From Solanum dulcamara (Eukaryota > Streptophyta > Magnoliopsida > Solanales > Solanaceae): a DNA stretch of 64,000 nucleotides. The translations under genes and the position numbers were made by a program. Below are positions 32,179 to 44,404 of the stretch, piece after piece. The stretch spans positions 40,122,097 to 40,186,096 of the forward strand of contig NC_077242.1 in assembly GCF_947179165.1 (NCBI RefSeq). The letters are read 5' to 3'. The notes beneath the pieces were generated by a model. The model was given only the letters and a program-made list of their open reading frames with translations. It did not search any database and had not been told where the DNA came from. Positions within the stretch are counted from its first letter, which is position 1, and the number at the start of each line of letters is the position of its first letter.

Positions 32179-35100
32179 TGTTACACCCCATACTTTTGTA
32201 CTTTGCAATGCGTTCTTAAGTCTCTTGAAAGGCTCTTAAGTTCTTGGAAGGATCGTAAGCCTCTTAAGTTTCTTAAGGTTTCCTAAAGTTTCTTAAAGCT
32301 TCTTAAGCATTCTTAAGAATCTTAACCTTCTTAAGAGTTACCATGTGACATGGGTAATCTATAACTCTATCAAAAAACTCTAAGGAAAGGAGAATGTGAT
32401 ACCCCATAGTAAAGGCGATTGGAAATAGAGTTATAAGAATCTGGAAGAAGTTGGAGACCGAATAATAAGTCATAAGACATGACTTATTTATGTAAACTAC
32501 CAACTTGTAAATCTTACATACTTAAGTTGCTGAAGTACATACCAAGCTTACGTAGCAAGGATTACATGGGTTGGTAAACTAAGACGAGATTACGAACCCA
32601 CAAGAGGGAAAAGATAGTGCCACATGGCAGCATGAGAGAATGCCATGTAGTAGAATAAGACAGTGACACATGGAATCAACTATAGCAAGGGTGGTGGACC
32701 CCCAAATGCCATGTGCAAGCCTATGATTGGAGGGGGTGTGTTGGCCCAATGAGGGCTTGACACGTGTCACCACTTAGGGGTTGACATATGTCACCACTAA
32801 GGGGTTAACACATGTCACCCCCTAAAGTTGCCTATATATGTATGTTTGATGACTTTTATCTCATCCTAATAATTTAGTTCATCTCTATCGAAAGAAAATT
32901 CTAGAAAGAAGAAGAGAAGAGAAAACTTGAAGCTAGAGAACAAGAGCTACGGTTTTGGGGAGAAAAAGATGAGTTCTCTGATTTTGTTTCGTGAATTAAT
33001 TATATAGGGTATACCAAGAGGGTATTAAGGTGTTATTAGTATAAATTTATGGTTTCAATCATCCCCAAAAGTATAGAAAACAGCGACAACGTTTTAGTCG
33101 CGCTAAAGGAACTTTCGAGGCAAGTTTCAATGAGTTTGACGAGTTTTGGGCAACGTAAGGGATTCCCTTTAAAATTGGGGCTTATGATTTTGTTATGAAG
33201 TATATTACATGTCTTAAATAAGGTTGGAAGTGTAAAAATTGCATAAGGAGGCTTGACATTAGAAAAAACTAAATTAAAGTGGTTATAGCTAAATCAAAGT
33301 CGAGTAGTGGGTTGTCGTTGTGGTGCTGCGGGTGTAGATGTTTGGGTTGCGTACTGCAGGGCTTTAAAGTGTTTTAAAAATGTTTTCGGTGCTTCTGGTT
33401 GCAGCCACACGACCCTCTGTTTGGTATGGTTAAAGATTTTGTGAAATAAAGATTAAAAACTCTATTTTCGTATCGTAGTTTTGAGATAGTTGTTTGGAGT
33501 TGTATTGTGTAATGTTGAGGTGGTTTACTTGTAAATATTTTGCTGGTTTTTGTTGTTTGTAAGTTTTTGTCACTGTGGCCGAGTTTAAACCTCGGGGAAG
33601 TTGAAATTACAAGGGAAATGCTGTCCAATTTTCGATAGCATCGAAACTAGTAACAAAGTAGTCGAGGGTAATGGATAAGGAAATGGATCCTATTAGTACT
33701 TGGTTGTAGAGTGGGATATTGGAAAGTGAAAGTCTATTAATCTTAGTATTGTTTTCATGTGAAATAGGTTAAGGAGGTATCAAGGCAAGCCGGATTTCAA
33801 TTAATCCCGAAAAAGGTATGTGAAGCTTTCTCTTAGGATATCTTAACCTTAAGTGATTGATATACAAAATGTGGGGATAATTCCATTCATATGATCCCAA
33901 GTATGAATCATAAGTCTTATTCACTTCTCGATTGTAGAATTCCTATACTAGTTAAGTTATTGCCTCTCAAGGTTTCTATATGATGGAGAGTATTAAGTAT
34001 GTGTCGTTATCTCCTTTCTCTTGGCATGTCTTTTGCATGAGTAAATAGAGTTATCCTTCTCTCCTCTTGTTATTCTTTTGATATAAGTATGATGCATTAT
34101 GGTATAATTATTCACCGAGCCTTGATGGGCCGGGTATGATATATGTATATGATGCCTCCATGAGGGAAAATAGAGAGTATGTAAAGCTTATTCTTTCTCT
34201 TTTTTTGGCATGTCCTAGATGTACGTAAAAGATGATATAATCTCGGAGGTAACTCCATTCATAAGTATTTCTTACTCATCCTCTAATGTTGGAGCTCTTT
34301 CAATAATTGAGCTTTTGCTTCTCAAGTTTTTCTATACATTGGGAAGTAGTAAGTATGTAAAGCTAATCTTTCTTTATTTTTGACTTGATCTTTATGAAAC
34401 AAATAGATGAAGTGTATATGATTCCAAAGAAGTTCCTCTTGTTAAATCCACTAGGATAGCCAACTTCTTAATTCCTAAAAGATATTTGATGATCACTTGA
34501 TACGGGAATATGATTCCAAAAGTTCCATTTTGACCTAATCCATAGTGGCAATCAAAAGGTACTTGACATGACTCTTGTCTTGGTTTTTGAGTGATAGCAC
34601 ATTTTGAGTATTCCATCGAGTCTCAAATACGATCTAAAATGCATATAGTTACTCACTACTCTACTCGTGTATACGATAATTGTTCTATCACCGTTCTCAG
34701 GCCGGGTACGTAATCCTATGCATTTTACTGCATTATCCACTAAGTCCCTCACTAAAGGGCCGTGTATGCTATATGAATAAATGATAATGCAATGACATGA
34801 ACAACTCACTGAGTCCCTCACTAGAGGGCCAGGTACGTATCTATATACATATTTATGATGATGTGATATGATTAGGTGGTAATGGCGCCAGACCCTATGA
34901 TATTCCTACAGTGCTGATTCACTGAGTCCCTTACTAGAGGGTTGGGTACGTATGTATATATGATATCTGGATCAGACCAAATGTTCCTCAGTGTTACTAT
35001 ATGATATATGGATCGGACCAAACATTCCTCGGTATTACTATATGATATCTGGATCATACCGAACATTCCTCAGCATTACTATATGATATGTGGATCGAAC

Positions 35101-35840
35101 TGAATATTCCTCGGCATTATTATATGATGTGCGGATTAGGCCGTAGGTTTCTCGGCATATACTTTCTATATACATGGATCGGGCTGTATGTTCCACATTT
35201 CTAATAATATATATGTGCATATGATAACAGAATGATATAGATGGTACACCAAGTCCCCAAAATAGGTCGGACACAGTATGTGATGTTAATATGTATGACT
35301 ATCTTTTATACGATGCGAGTACAGTAAATGGTTAACTTTTATACTTTCCCTCTGTATCCCTACACCAATTATAATTTACTTATTATGTCTATGATTTACA
35401 TACTCAGTACATAGCTCGTACTGACCCTTTCTGTCTCGGAGGGGCTGCATTTATGCCTGCAGGTACAGATACACACTTTGGGTATTCATCAGCGTAGAAG
35501 TTCCACTTAGCAGTTCAGAAGCTCTTTATTATGCCGGAGCCTAGTTTTAGTATTAACCCTCGATATATATATTTATTTGTTCACGGGTACAGTAGGGCCT
35601 TGTCCTGCCTTATGTTATTGTTCTTACTCTTAGAGGTCTGTAGAAATGTATGTGGGTTGTGTATGGGTTGTATATGCATGTATGTACAGTGGTGCCTATG
35701 ATAAGCCTCACTAGCTTATATGTTATCCTGCCTGTTGATGTGCTATAATTTATATAGGGGACAAATTTACTTACATATAGTAGGGATATACACGAGTGCA
35801 CAGTTCGGGCACCTGTCACGGCCTACGGGGTTGGGTCTTG
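32179..35840 (+). repeat. 3' LTR of element D
   Basis: It starts TGTTACACCCCATAC at 32179. It follows the 5' LTR through the CTTAAG cluster (seven copies), the pre-TATA repeat (three copies, 32757-32822, including the palindromic acacgtgt), the 41-bp array (34962-35125) and the termination block. The end is ggggttgggtcttg, lacking the atgaca of the 5' LTR, so a few bases were changed or lost. Length about 3.66 kb. Confidence 0.85.
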
Positions 35841-38061
35841 GTAGTAGGCATGCATTACAAAGTAAAACATTTAGTATATTTATAAGGTAAAGTACATAAA
35901 TAAGTGCATGTATAAGAAATCAAGTAGATAGCATTTAAATAATACATATGTGGAATATACATGCATGATTTATCATGTAAATAACATTTGAAACGTTCGT
36001 TTATGGGGAGGTGACTATAACCGACATTAAGACCATGTGAGATATTACATTGAATCCAACATAACCCCCTACGTTGGCCAGGGAGTCTACTTTCCTAGGG
36101 TAGAACTCCATCAACTTTACATTCATTCTTTAACTTTAATTTTAAGGGCTTTCATGGATCTATTAACTTATGCCTACAAGGGCTCCTATGTTGGCACATA
36201 GTTAATGAGACAAGGGGTTGCTATTAGGATTTCTTTAACTAATCCCACCTCAATGCCTCATTCGGTGCTAAGTCAATCCCGCGGAATAGTTTAATACTTC
36301 AAAATTATCATAGCATATAGCTTGAGAATTCAAAAAATCACATTCGGTGGAATACCTTCTTAAAACCTTTAGTGATTCAAATATGCAAGAATTGTCCTTA
36401 TAGCATAAAAAATCCATCATTCATAGCATTTCGTTAATTTTTTGTATTATAAGACTCCCTTTTTATCATAGACATTGGTTTCATAAATATTTATTTAGAG
36501 TCAAGCTTTCAAGTCAAACCTCATTGAAAGTATAGTAAAACTAGGTGGGTTTAAACTACTTCAACTTTCAAACATGTATGTAAATAAAATTATGCATAAA
36601 TATTTTGAAATTCATTAATTAAAAATCATGTTTTAAACAACCTACCATGAATTTCAAGAACCTTTAAAGAGATAAATAGAGAAATTACTTGAAAATCAAT
36701 ATTTCATATATATGAAATCATTTTGCATCAAAATAGATCAATAATAATTAGTTTAACCATGATTAATTCTATTAAGAAGAAATAAGAATTACCCATAAGA
36801 AAATCTTACTTGAAATCAAGAGATTTAGTTGAAAGAGTTTTGAACTACATGGGTGGAAAAACAATCCTTGGATAAACGCCCACATACCTTAGAGTAAACC
36901 TTCGAAAGCATTGGGTAAATAAATATAATTTATGGTATAATCAAAAATACTTTAGGCATGAGAGTGGAAGGAATACTCACATTGAAGCCTTGCATATGCT
37001 AATATAAGATATGTAATTAAACTTCAAATACTTAATAATGTATGCATTTAGAATCATGATATGAAAACCCATAAACTTTCATACTTGAATTAAATAGAAG
37101 ACTTTGATAATTCATTTGGGCTTCATGGATGAAAGGATCCATGAATCAATACCCACACACATTAGAGTAAAGCTTAAAGAAAATATTATCATATAATCAA
37201 AATACTTTAGGCATGAGAGTAGAAGGAACACTCTCATTCAAGCCTTACATACCTAAAATCCAAAGCTTTACTCAGAATCGAAGGACTTAACGAACACTTT
37301 TTAATCCTAATGTTTTCTCCTCGCCAGAAGGTTTTGTGTACTACCCGAAGTATATGATTCACCGGAATTGTATTTTTACAGTACTAGGAACTAAAACTAT
37401 ATTTTGAGAATGAGTAAAGTAGTATATAAAAACTAGAGAGAAGAGTTACTTGACAAAGCTTGATGTAAAAAATGATGAAATAAGGTGGGTATTTATAGGT
37501 AAAAATGAGGAACCTAGCAATAATTAAAATAATTATAAAAAAAAATCTAAAATTTTAATGGAGGATTGTGATGTCATGGGTAATGTAAAATAGAGCACTA
37601 TTGATGTCATGAGTGATGTCAAATGAATCTAGATCTTCCATGGTTGGTGATGTGAATCTTTTTTTATGGAATATCATTTATCGGAGCTATATTTGAATAA
37701 GATAACTTCCTAATTAGGATTTGTTGTATTCATATGAATTGTAGCTCTAGAAGTCTCCTTTCATTTCGTTCAAGAAATAACTAAATGGAATCATCCTATA
37801 GTGAGATATGATTTTTTATTACAAATACTCCATTTTCTCATAACACTAGATTTTGCAAATATTAATTTATTTGGACTACTTAGCCTCCAAATCTTATGAT
37901 ACGATCTACACAAAAGTTGTAGGTAATGATATTGGGGTTATTTAGAAATTTGAAGTACCAATTTAGACCATCCTATGAAAAGTGATGCCCAAAATACAAA
38001 ATCAGTATCATTTCCATCGAGAATTGAAAGACAATATACAATGTTTATAGAAGGTGTTACA
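35841..38061 (-). repeat. Solo LTR K, 5' part (minus strand)
   Basis: On the minus strand the LTR starts TGTAACACC at 38061 and runs down to 35841, where D begins. The block at 36000-36120 matches the chromovirus A LTR near 9060-9150 (ggttatgttggattcaatgt versus ggatatgttggattccatgt). With 20898-21330 it makes a LTR of about 2.65 kb. About 40 bp of the LTR appear on both sides of D, so D's arrival was not a simple insertion. No gene is visible. Confidence 0.75.
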
Positions 38062-38066
38062 CTATC
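38062..38066. repeat. Target-site duplication of solo LTR K (right)
   Basis: The bases ctatc follow the LTR start and pair with 20893-20897. Confidence 0.85.
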
Positions 38067-38832
38067 ACATGACCCAGGTGCATAAAAAACAACCTAGAAT
38101 AATGTCGGATGCATCACAAGACACCGTGAAGCTCTTTCCCTCAATTATAAGAGTAAAAATAGGAGTCGTAGTAAGAAACTCCTTGAACTTCCTAAAGCTC
38201 AATTCACATTTATCTAACCACTCAAAAGGGACACCAAAGCGAGTTAAATGCGTCAAAGGTGCTATAATAGATGAGAAACCCTTAAAACATCATCTATAGC
38301 AACCCTCTAATTCGATGAAGCTCTGAAACTTGGTCATTAAGGTAGGCTAAGCCCAATCACGAATAGCTTCAATCTTTGTTGGATTCATCATAATGCCATC
38401 ATTGGACACTACATGCTCCTAGAATGTACATACTTAAGCAATCTAAACTCGTACTTTGAGAACTTTGCATAAAACTACTAATCTCTCAAAGTCTAGAGAA
38501 TAGTCCATAAATGTTGCTCGTGTTCCTACTGGATCTCTGAGTATGTAAGAATGTCATCAATGAACACAATGATGAAGGAATAAAGATAAGGCTTGAACAC
38601 TGGAGTCATTAAGTCCATAAATGTCACAGGGGTATTGGTTAGCCCAAAAAACATCACTATGAAGTCATAATGGCCGTAGCGAGTCCTTAATATAGTCTTA
38701 GGGATGTTCGCTGCCCAAATCCTTATATGATGGTAGCTAGATCTCAAATCAATCTTAGAAAACTTTGTGACTGCCTGAATCTAGTCAAACAGATTATCAA
38801 TTTGAGGAATGGGGTAATATTTATTCACTATC
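38062..38832 (-). pseudogene. pol of minus-strand chromovirus G: RT and RNase H start
   Basis: From 38832 downward on the minus strand come the RT finger/palm start (NKYYPIPQIDNLFD) and a [13 protein letters not shown] block. The frame 38747-38526 follows, with [20 protein letters not shown] and the active-site box FIDDILTYS, whose two aspartates (38553-38558) are intact. After a shift, 38256-38065 reads the RNase H start (FTVSCDASDIILGC). It then meets solo LTR K. Across K, GHVI at 38060s joins VYASSQL at 20890s, which restores the RNase H sequence. The upstream end abuts LTR scrap J. Confidence 0.8.
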
Positions 38833-39069
38833 TATCCTGACCCGGACTAGGCCCTAGACATGACACGATGATCAAAACTATGAAGGGCTCCAATAAAGCC
38901 TCTTGACATATCATAATCTTGCATAACGTAAGGTAAAGAGGAAATAACATAGAAGAGAGTCTTAAAACATGAATCATAAAAGAGAGTATAAGAACAACTA
39001 CATAGACTAAACATCATTTGTCCAATGAATGCCTCAACTAATCAAGAAAGGCAGGGGATAAGACATATC
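38833..39069 (-). repeat. LTR scrap J (minus strand)
   Basis: On the minus strand it ends ctagtccgggtcaggata, a decayed chromovirus LTR terminus, next to G pol at 38832. Only about 237 bp remain before the D4 LTR start at 39070. It is preceded on the plus strand by another ctatc (38828-38832). Confidence 0.6.
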
Positions 39070-42000
39070 TGTTATACCCTGTCCTTTTGTATATCAAGAT
39101 ATTTTTTTAAGCTTCTCTAAACTTTCCATGTGATCCATGTTATCATTGACGTTACTAAATGATCCAAATAAGGGGAGGATATAATGCCCCATATTTTGCA
39201 TAGACTAGTTCTATATGAGTAGTGATGGTTGGAAATAAGTTTGGAAGGATTTGAAAGGAATTGGAGGCCAAATAATGAGTCTTGGTAATCGACCTACTTG
39301 CTTAAGCTACCAGTTTGGATGTATTACATAATTAAGCTACTTGAGTATATGTCGAACTTAAGTATCAAGGATCACACAGGTTCTTAAGGTAAGACTGGAT
39401 TACGAACCTACTAAAAATTATAAATAGGTGATGCACCTACTTAGAATGTATAGGCTGTATTTTTTTTAAAAGGGCAAGTAGGTGATACAACTACTTAAAA
39501 ACTTGTGGCATGAATTAAGTGGTTATTAGTGATTAATTATGATTTATTTAGTTAATTAAACCACTAAGGGGTCCCAAGATATGTGGAAGCAGCTAATTGG
39601 CGCATGTATTATAAAGGGACACATATCCATAATGGACACCTATCAACCACATGGAAAACTCATGGACACATGTCCACCACATGGGCAACATATATATATA
39701 TATATATATATCTATATTAATGACTAAGAGCTAATTGTTAGCTCATTCTTCTTCTTCTTAACTTAGAGAAAAATAGAGAAAGACAGTATGAAAGCTTCTG
39801 CCATGGCTGCAGCAAATAAGCTTCTAAATTGTACTCCCTAAATTAGTTCTCTAAGGAAATTTCAATCCATTGGGAGGTGATTAGCAATGTGGTATTCATT
39901 ATTAGGATAGCAAGGAGGTTTAACGTGAACCTAAAAATTTCAACAAGTTCAAGATGCTTACTTGTTAAGGTAAGGTTTGATCACCTTTTCACACATTTTA
40001 GTAAGGATTTGAACATGTTGGGGAAGTGTAAATGTGGGATGGAAATATGAAATTATACACGTTACTGTTGAAGGGTATTGAAGCCATGTAGGATCTATTT
40101 TGAAGTAAAAAAAGGGTGAATACATTTTACCTAATGTCGTGGTTGTTTCTATTATATGAGGATTAAGGAATTAAATGAAATCGAAAGTGAGAAAACCCCA
40201 TAATTAAGTGTTGGCCATATGAATGGACAGAATTGAAATTATTCTACTTGGATTAAGATTTGATTAGTGTTGTTGTTACTATGGTATTATTTTTAAAGGT
40301 AATTTGTTTATGTCAAAAGGATGGAAATATTGTTATAGATAAGTATAGGTGCTACTTTTCACATAAATGTTATGCTCATTTCTGTGTGTTGTAAGTTTGC
40401 GAAATAAAGATCGAAAATCATATTTTGGAGTCAAAGTTTTGGTGAACTATTAGAACTTGTATTAAACTGATGTTAAAGTAGTTTTATTATATGTGGATGG
40501 AGGTTGATGTTTTTGTCATATTGTTGTTAATATGGCTCATAAATTTGGAAGAAAGCAAGCATATAAGGTGTCATAAGTAGTGTATATTGATCTGCTTGGT
40601 GTAAAATATTAGATGTTAATGATTTAAATTGAAGAAGAATAAGGAGAGGTTATTGGGTTGTTATCATGTTGTTGGTGTTGTTGTCCTAATCGGAGATTAA
40701 TTGAAAGTTGGGTTAGGCGAGTTCATAGAGGAAATGCTGCCCGATTTCCGTTAAGTTCTTAACTAATCAAAATACTAATTGAGAAGTGTGAATGAGGAAA
40801 TGATTCCTATAAGTAATTGGTTATAGATGTATAATCTAAAAAGTCATAGTTTATTAATAATAGTGTTAATTTCGTGTTAAATAGATTAAAGGGGTAACAA
40901 AGCAAGCTTGGTTATGGTTGATCTATAACAGGTATGTAAAGCTATCCCTTTTTTTTGGCATGTTTTAGACATAAGTGATATATGATATGAGCTTTGAGGG
41001 TAATTACATTCATAAGATCCGAGTATGATTCATGACTTTTATTCACTTCTTGACGTTATGACTCATTAAGTAGTTGAGCTATTGCCCTTAAGCCTTGTAT
41101 ATGCTGAATAGTAATTGGATGTATAAGCTCCTATTCCTAAAGACTCTACGATGATAAATGTCCCTGATTTCATAAGCTGTTTCGCATTATCTTGATATAT
41201 GTCTATGATTCATGAGTCTCCACTTGATATAGTCCATACTGACATTCAAATGGTATTTAATATGATTATCGCCTTTAATATTCAAGTCCAGGTTTATTTT
41301 ACTTATTCTATTGAGTCTCAAATGGTGATTTAATTTGCATATGGTTACTCACTACTCTACTCTTGCATGTTGTTATTACTTTTTTCACCGAGTCCCAAAC
41401 TGGTATGTTATCATGCGTAATTTACTACAGTATCAATCGAGTCCTTCACTAGAGGGCTGGGTATGCTATATGGTGACATAATGATGCAATCATATGATTA
41501 TGGCATCGAGTCCCATGATAGGTTGGGTAAGATATATGTGTACACGACTTTATTTACCGAGTCTCTTACTAGAGAGCTGGATATGGTATATATATATATG
41601 ATAATATGATAATATGATGACACAATTATGGCATCGAGCCCCATAATGAAACGGGTACAATATATGATAATGATATGCATGATTTATTTCATAAAACACA
41701 GATATATTGAGTTGTTGATTATCATACTTGCCTCCTGGACTCTCTACTTCAGTTATAATCTTTCCTATTGCATTTCATGCTTTACATACTTGGTACATAT
41801 CTTATACCGACCCCCTTCCATGGGAGCAGAGGGTGGGCTGTATTTCATGCCCACAGGTATAAGTACTAGCTTCAGTGATCCGCCATCCTAAGATTTCTAC
41901 TCAGCTATTTTAGGGTGCTCCTTTGTGTTGGAGCCTAGAATTGTGGTATAAACCCGCTTTTGATGTATACCTATATTTATTAAGGAGTACGACGGGGCCC

Positions 42001-42386
42001 TGTCCTGCCATATGATACTGTCGGTACTCTTAGAAGTCTGTAGACATATGTATGGGTTGTATATATATGATGTTCAGCGGTACTAGTATGACTTATATTT
42101 TGGGATGTTTCCTTTCATAGTGAAAACCTTGTTGCCTCCCGTATACGTATATAACGGGACGATCCCACATACTATGATAGCCTCGTCAGCCTACGTACTG
42201 TGTTACCTATTGATAGGTTGTGACTCCTTAGGAGATAAGTTATGTTAATATATAAATATGTGATAGCTTAGAGATAACATTCTATTTCCCTTAGTTCTAA
42301 ATTATGCGTGGTAATTATAGCTAACAGGGGTGTACATGATGTCCAGTTTGGATATTAGTCACGGCTTATGTGGCTGGGTGATGAGA
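39070..42386 (+). repeat. 5' LTR of element D4 (D-related)
   Basis: It starts TGTTATACCCTGTCC and ends gctgggtgatgaga, about 3.3 kb. Features shared with D are a tccaccacatgg-type box repeated before an AT-rich TATA region (39640-39711), and a series of caccgagtccc/ggctgggtatg hairpin motifs (41390-41660). Primer site and gag follow. Open stretches here are not genes. Confidence 0.8.
39690..39711. repeat. (AT)n microsatellite
   Basis: About eleven uninterrupted AT dinucleotides lie in the TATA region of the D4 LTR. Confidence 0.9.
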
Positions 42387-42390
42387 AAAG

Positions 42391-42402
42391 TGGTATTAGA
42401 GT
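42391..42402 (+). promoter_or_regulatory. Primer-binding site of element D4
   Basis: The bases tggtattagagt match the initiator-Met site at 10 of 12 positions and lie four bases after the LTR end. Confidence 0.75.
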
Positions 42403-42590
42403 AGTTCATCCTTGGAGTATCTACAGACTGTGTCTAGTAGAGTCTTATTTATCGATGTGTTGTGCACCATATCTATAAATAGAAGGCTATAGGATATTTA
42501 GGATGTTATCTTTTCTTTTTATTTTAAATTGTATGATAGAGCTGAATAATCAGGATAATTTCTCCCTAATGGATTATTATGTTTACAGCG

Positions 42591-43410
42591 ATGCCTCTAA
42601 GGAAAGATACAACTTCCTAGAAGAGCAAGTAAGTATCGGGAGAAAGTAGCCAGACCCCAAGAGTTACTAGGGCCCATGCCCAGTCTATGCTAGAGATTTT
42701 TCTCCAGTCGGCGAGTTCTAATATGCCACCAGAACTAGAGGAGCTTAGAGAAGCAGTAGCTGTAACTACAGCTCGGAGGGTGGCTTCACCGCCAGCTCTA
42801 GAGGCTCTAGTGCCTGAGCCTCCAGCTCCTTGGCCAGGAGTAGAGGATAGGTCCATGAGAGAAGCAGTTTAGTTACTGACAAGATTAATGGTAGGGCATG
42901 CTCATAGGCATAGGCTAGGAATCGATTATGCGGATAAACATGATAGTTTGAGGGCTCGTGACTTTTTGACGTATAACCCCTTAGAGTTCTATGGGTCGAG
43001 GCCTGTGGATGACCCGTAAGAGTTTATCTTACAGGTGCAACATACGTTAAGGATAATTAGGGCTTTTAAGATTGAGTCTGTTGAGTTAGATTCATATCGG
43101 TTACATAATGTAGCTATTAATTGGTATGAATCTTGGGAGTTGTCCAGGGGTGAGGGTGCTCCTCCAGCGGTATGGCAATAGTTTATGGAGGCCTTCCTTG
43201 GTAACTTTATACCTCCGAATATGAGATGATCCAGAGTTGATATATTCTTACATTTGAGTTAGAAGTTAGGATGTTTGATATTTGGCGAGACATGCGCCTA
43301 CTATTGTAGCTGATATGGCTGATAGAGTGCATCGTTATATGATGGGGATAGATTATTATTTGATTGACAGCTGTATGACAATGGCTTCTCATCTAGGTAT
43401 GGATATATAG
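42591..43410 (+). pseudogene. gag remnant of element D4
   Basis: The ATG at 42591 begins MPLRKDTTS, then a stop. The main frame runs from 42687 (about 61 codons, Pro/Ala-rich PPAPWPG). The gag core is readable from about 42955 to 43190: DFLTYNPLEFYGSRPVDDP, then LRIIRAFKIESVELDSYRL and INWYESWELSRGEGAPPAVW. A further block carries VADMADRVHRYMMG-like sequence to about 43400. Stops include CAG-to-TAG at the GAPPAVWQ end. Homology to this gag stops at 43410, where gag of element E takes over. Zinc knuckle, protease and the rest of pol are missing. Confidence 0.8.
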
Positions 43411-44090
43411 AGTGGGAAGAGTTCAAAGGTGCCTTTCTAGATCATTTTTTTTCTTTTGAGCTAAGGGAGGCAAAGATCCACGAGTTTATCAACCTTCATC
43501 AAGGGAGTATGAGTGTGAGGGAGTATGCCCTCAAATTCACTAAATTTTCTATGTACTCTCCTTTCATGATCTCCAATCCAAGAGCAAGGATGAGCAAGTT
43601 CATTTTTGGTGTCTCTATCTTGGTGTCCAAGGAATGCAAAACAGCTAGAAAATTTAACATATGCAGAATAAATTAAGGAAGAAAATTTGAGGGAGAGGTC
43701 AAGAAGTTTTAAGAAGGATAAAGTAGATGGTGGAGGGTTTAACCCTCAAAGGTTCGGTTATGGTAGTAGTAGAAAGGGACAAGTTGGGAACCTATTTGTG
43801 GGACAATGTTCCACCAATGCTCCTTGTCAAAGGTTCAAAAAGGACAAGGGTGATAACCGGTGATCCCAAGATATAATGTGGGTTCTCTTTCTTTCCCTAC
43901 TTAAACCAATTATTGAAGGACTCACAAAGGGGAGTACGTAGCTAGCTCCAATGTATGCTTCAAGTGTGGTAAGTCGGGTCGTCATGCTAGAGATTGTAGA
44001 GGTGGTGGTGGTTTAGGCCTCAAGTCCAAATTATGCATGGTCAATAAGCTCAAGGAGTTGGACAACATGCTAACCTCACTCATGCCTTGA
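43411..44090 (+). pseudogene. gag remnant of chromovirus E
   Basis: It begins in the gag core with EEFKGAFLDHFFSFELREAK, followed by INLHQGSMSVREYALKFTKF, parallel to A at 5125-5260. A second half with frameshifts leads to an intact CX2CX4HX4C knuckle (CFKCGKSGRHARDC, 43956-43997). It starts with no ATG of its own because of the fusion to D4. Confidence 0.85.
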
Positions 44091-44404
44091 ATGGGGTACA
44101 AGAGTTTGAGGAAATACCAAATGTTGTTACCGGTATGCTAAAGGTCTTTTCTTTTGATGTGTATGTATTGTTAGATCCGGGAGAAAATTTGTTATTTGTT
44201 ACTCCATTCTTACTTAATAGGGTTGATGTGTTACCCAAACTATTAGTAGAGCCTTATTTGATGTCTACCACCATTGGTGATTTGGTTGTTGGTAGAAGAG
44301 TCTACAAAGGTTGTCCTATGTCCATCTTGCATGAAGTTGTTCCTTGTGATCTTAGTGAGCTTGACATGGTAGATTTAGATATTATACTTAGGATGGATTG
44401 GTGA
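44087..44404 (+). pseudogene. Protease domain of chromovirus E
   Basis: A 105-codon stretch covers the retroviral-type aspartic protease. The active-site region reads VLLDPGENLLFVTPFL, with Asp-Pro-Gly at 44174-44182 rather than the usual Asp-Ser/Thr-Gly. The flap-side end reads DLSELDMVDLDIILRMDW, the conserved end of this family. A stop follows at 44402. Family members in plants can have DPG here, so the change may not be decay. Confidence 0.8.

Larger units (their letters stand above)
21340..35840 (+). mobile_element. Element D, long-LTR Ty3 retrotransposon
   Basis: The two LTRs, about 3.7 kb each, are at 21340-21346 plus 24266-27966 and at 32179-35840. They share termini (TGTTACACCCCATAC at the start; ggggttgggtc near the end) and internal repeats. 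A primer site follows the first and a polypurine tract precedes the second. The 4.2-kb interior keeps only the integrase C-terminal region in recognisable form. Solo LTR D1 interrupts the first LTR. Without it the element is about 11.6 kb. D lies within solo LTR K, but no clean 5-bp target duplication was found and the right end lacks the usual atgaca terminus. Confidence 0.8.

Noticed and set aside
35841..38061. A host intron-containing gene in the AT-rich stretch
   Set aside because: It aligns in blocks with chromovirus LTRs on the minus strand and ends in proper LTR termini.
42617..42856. 79-codon Gly/Ser-rich minus-strand frame
   Set aside because: Antisense of the Pro/Ala-rich N-terminal gag of D4.
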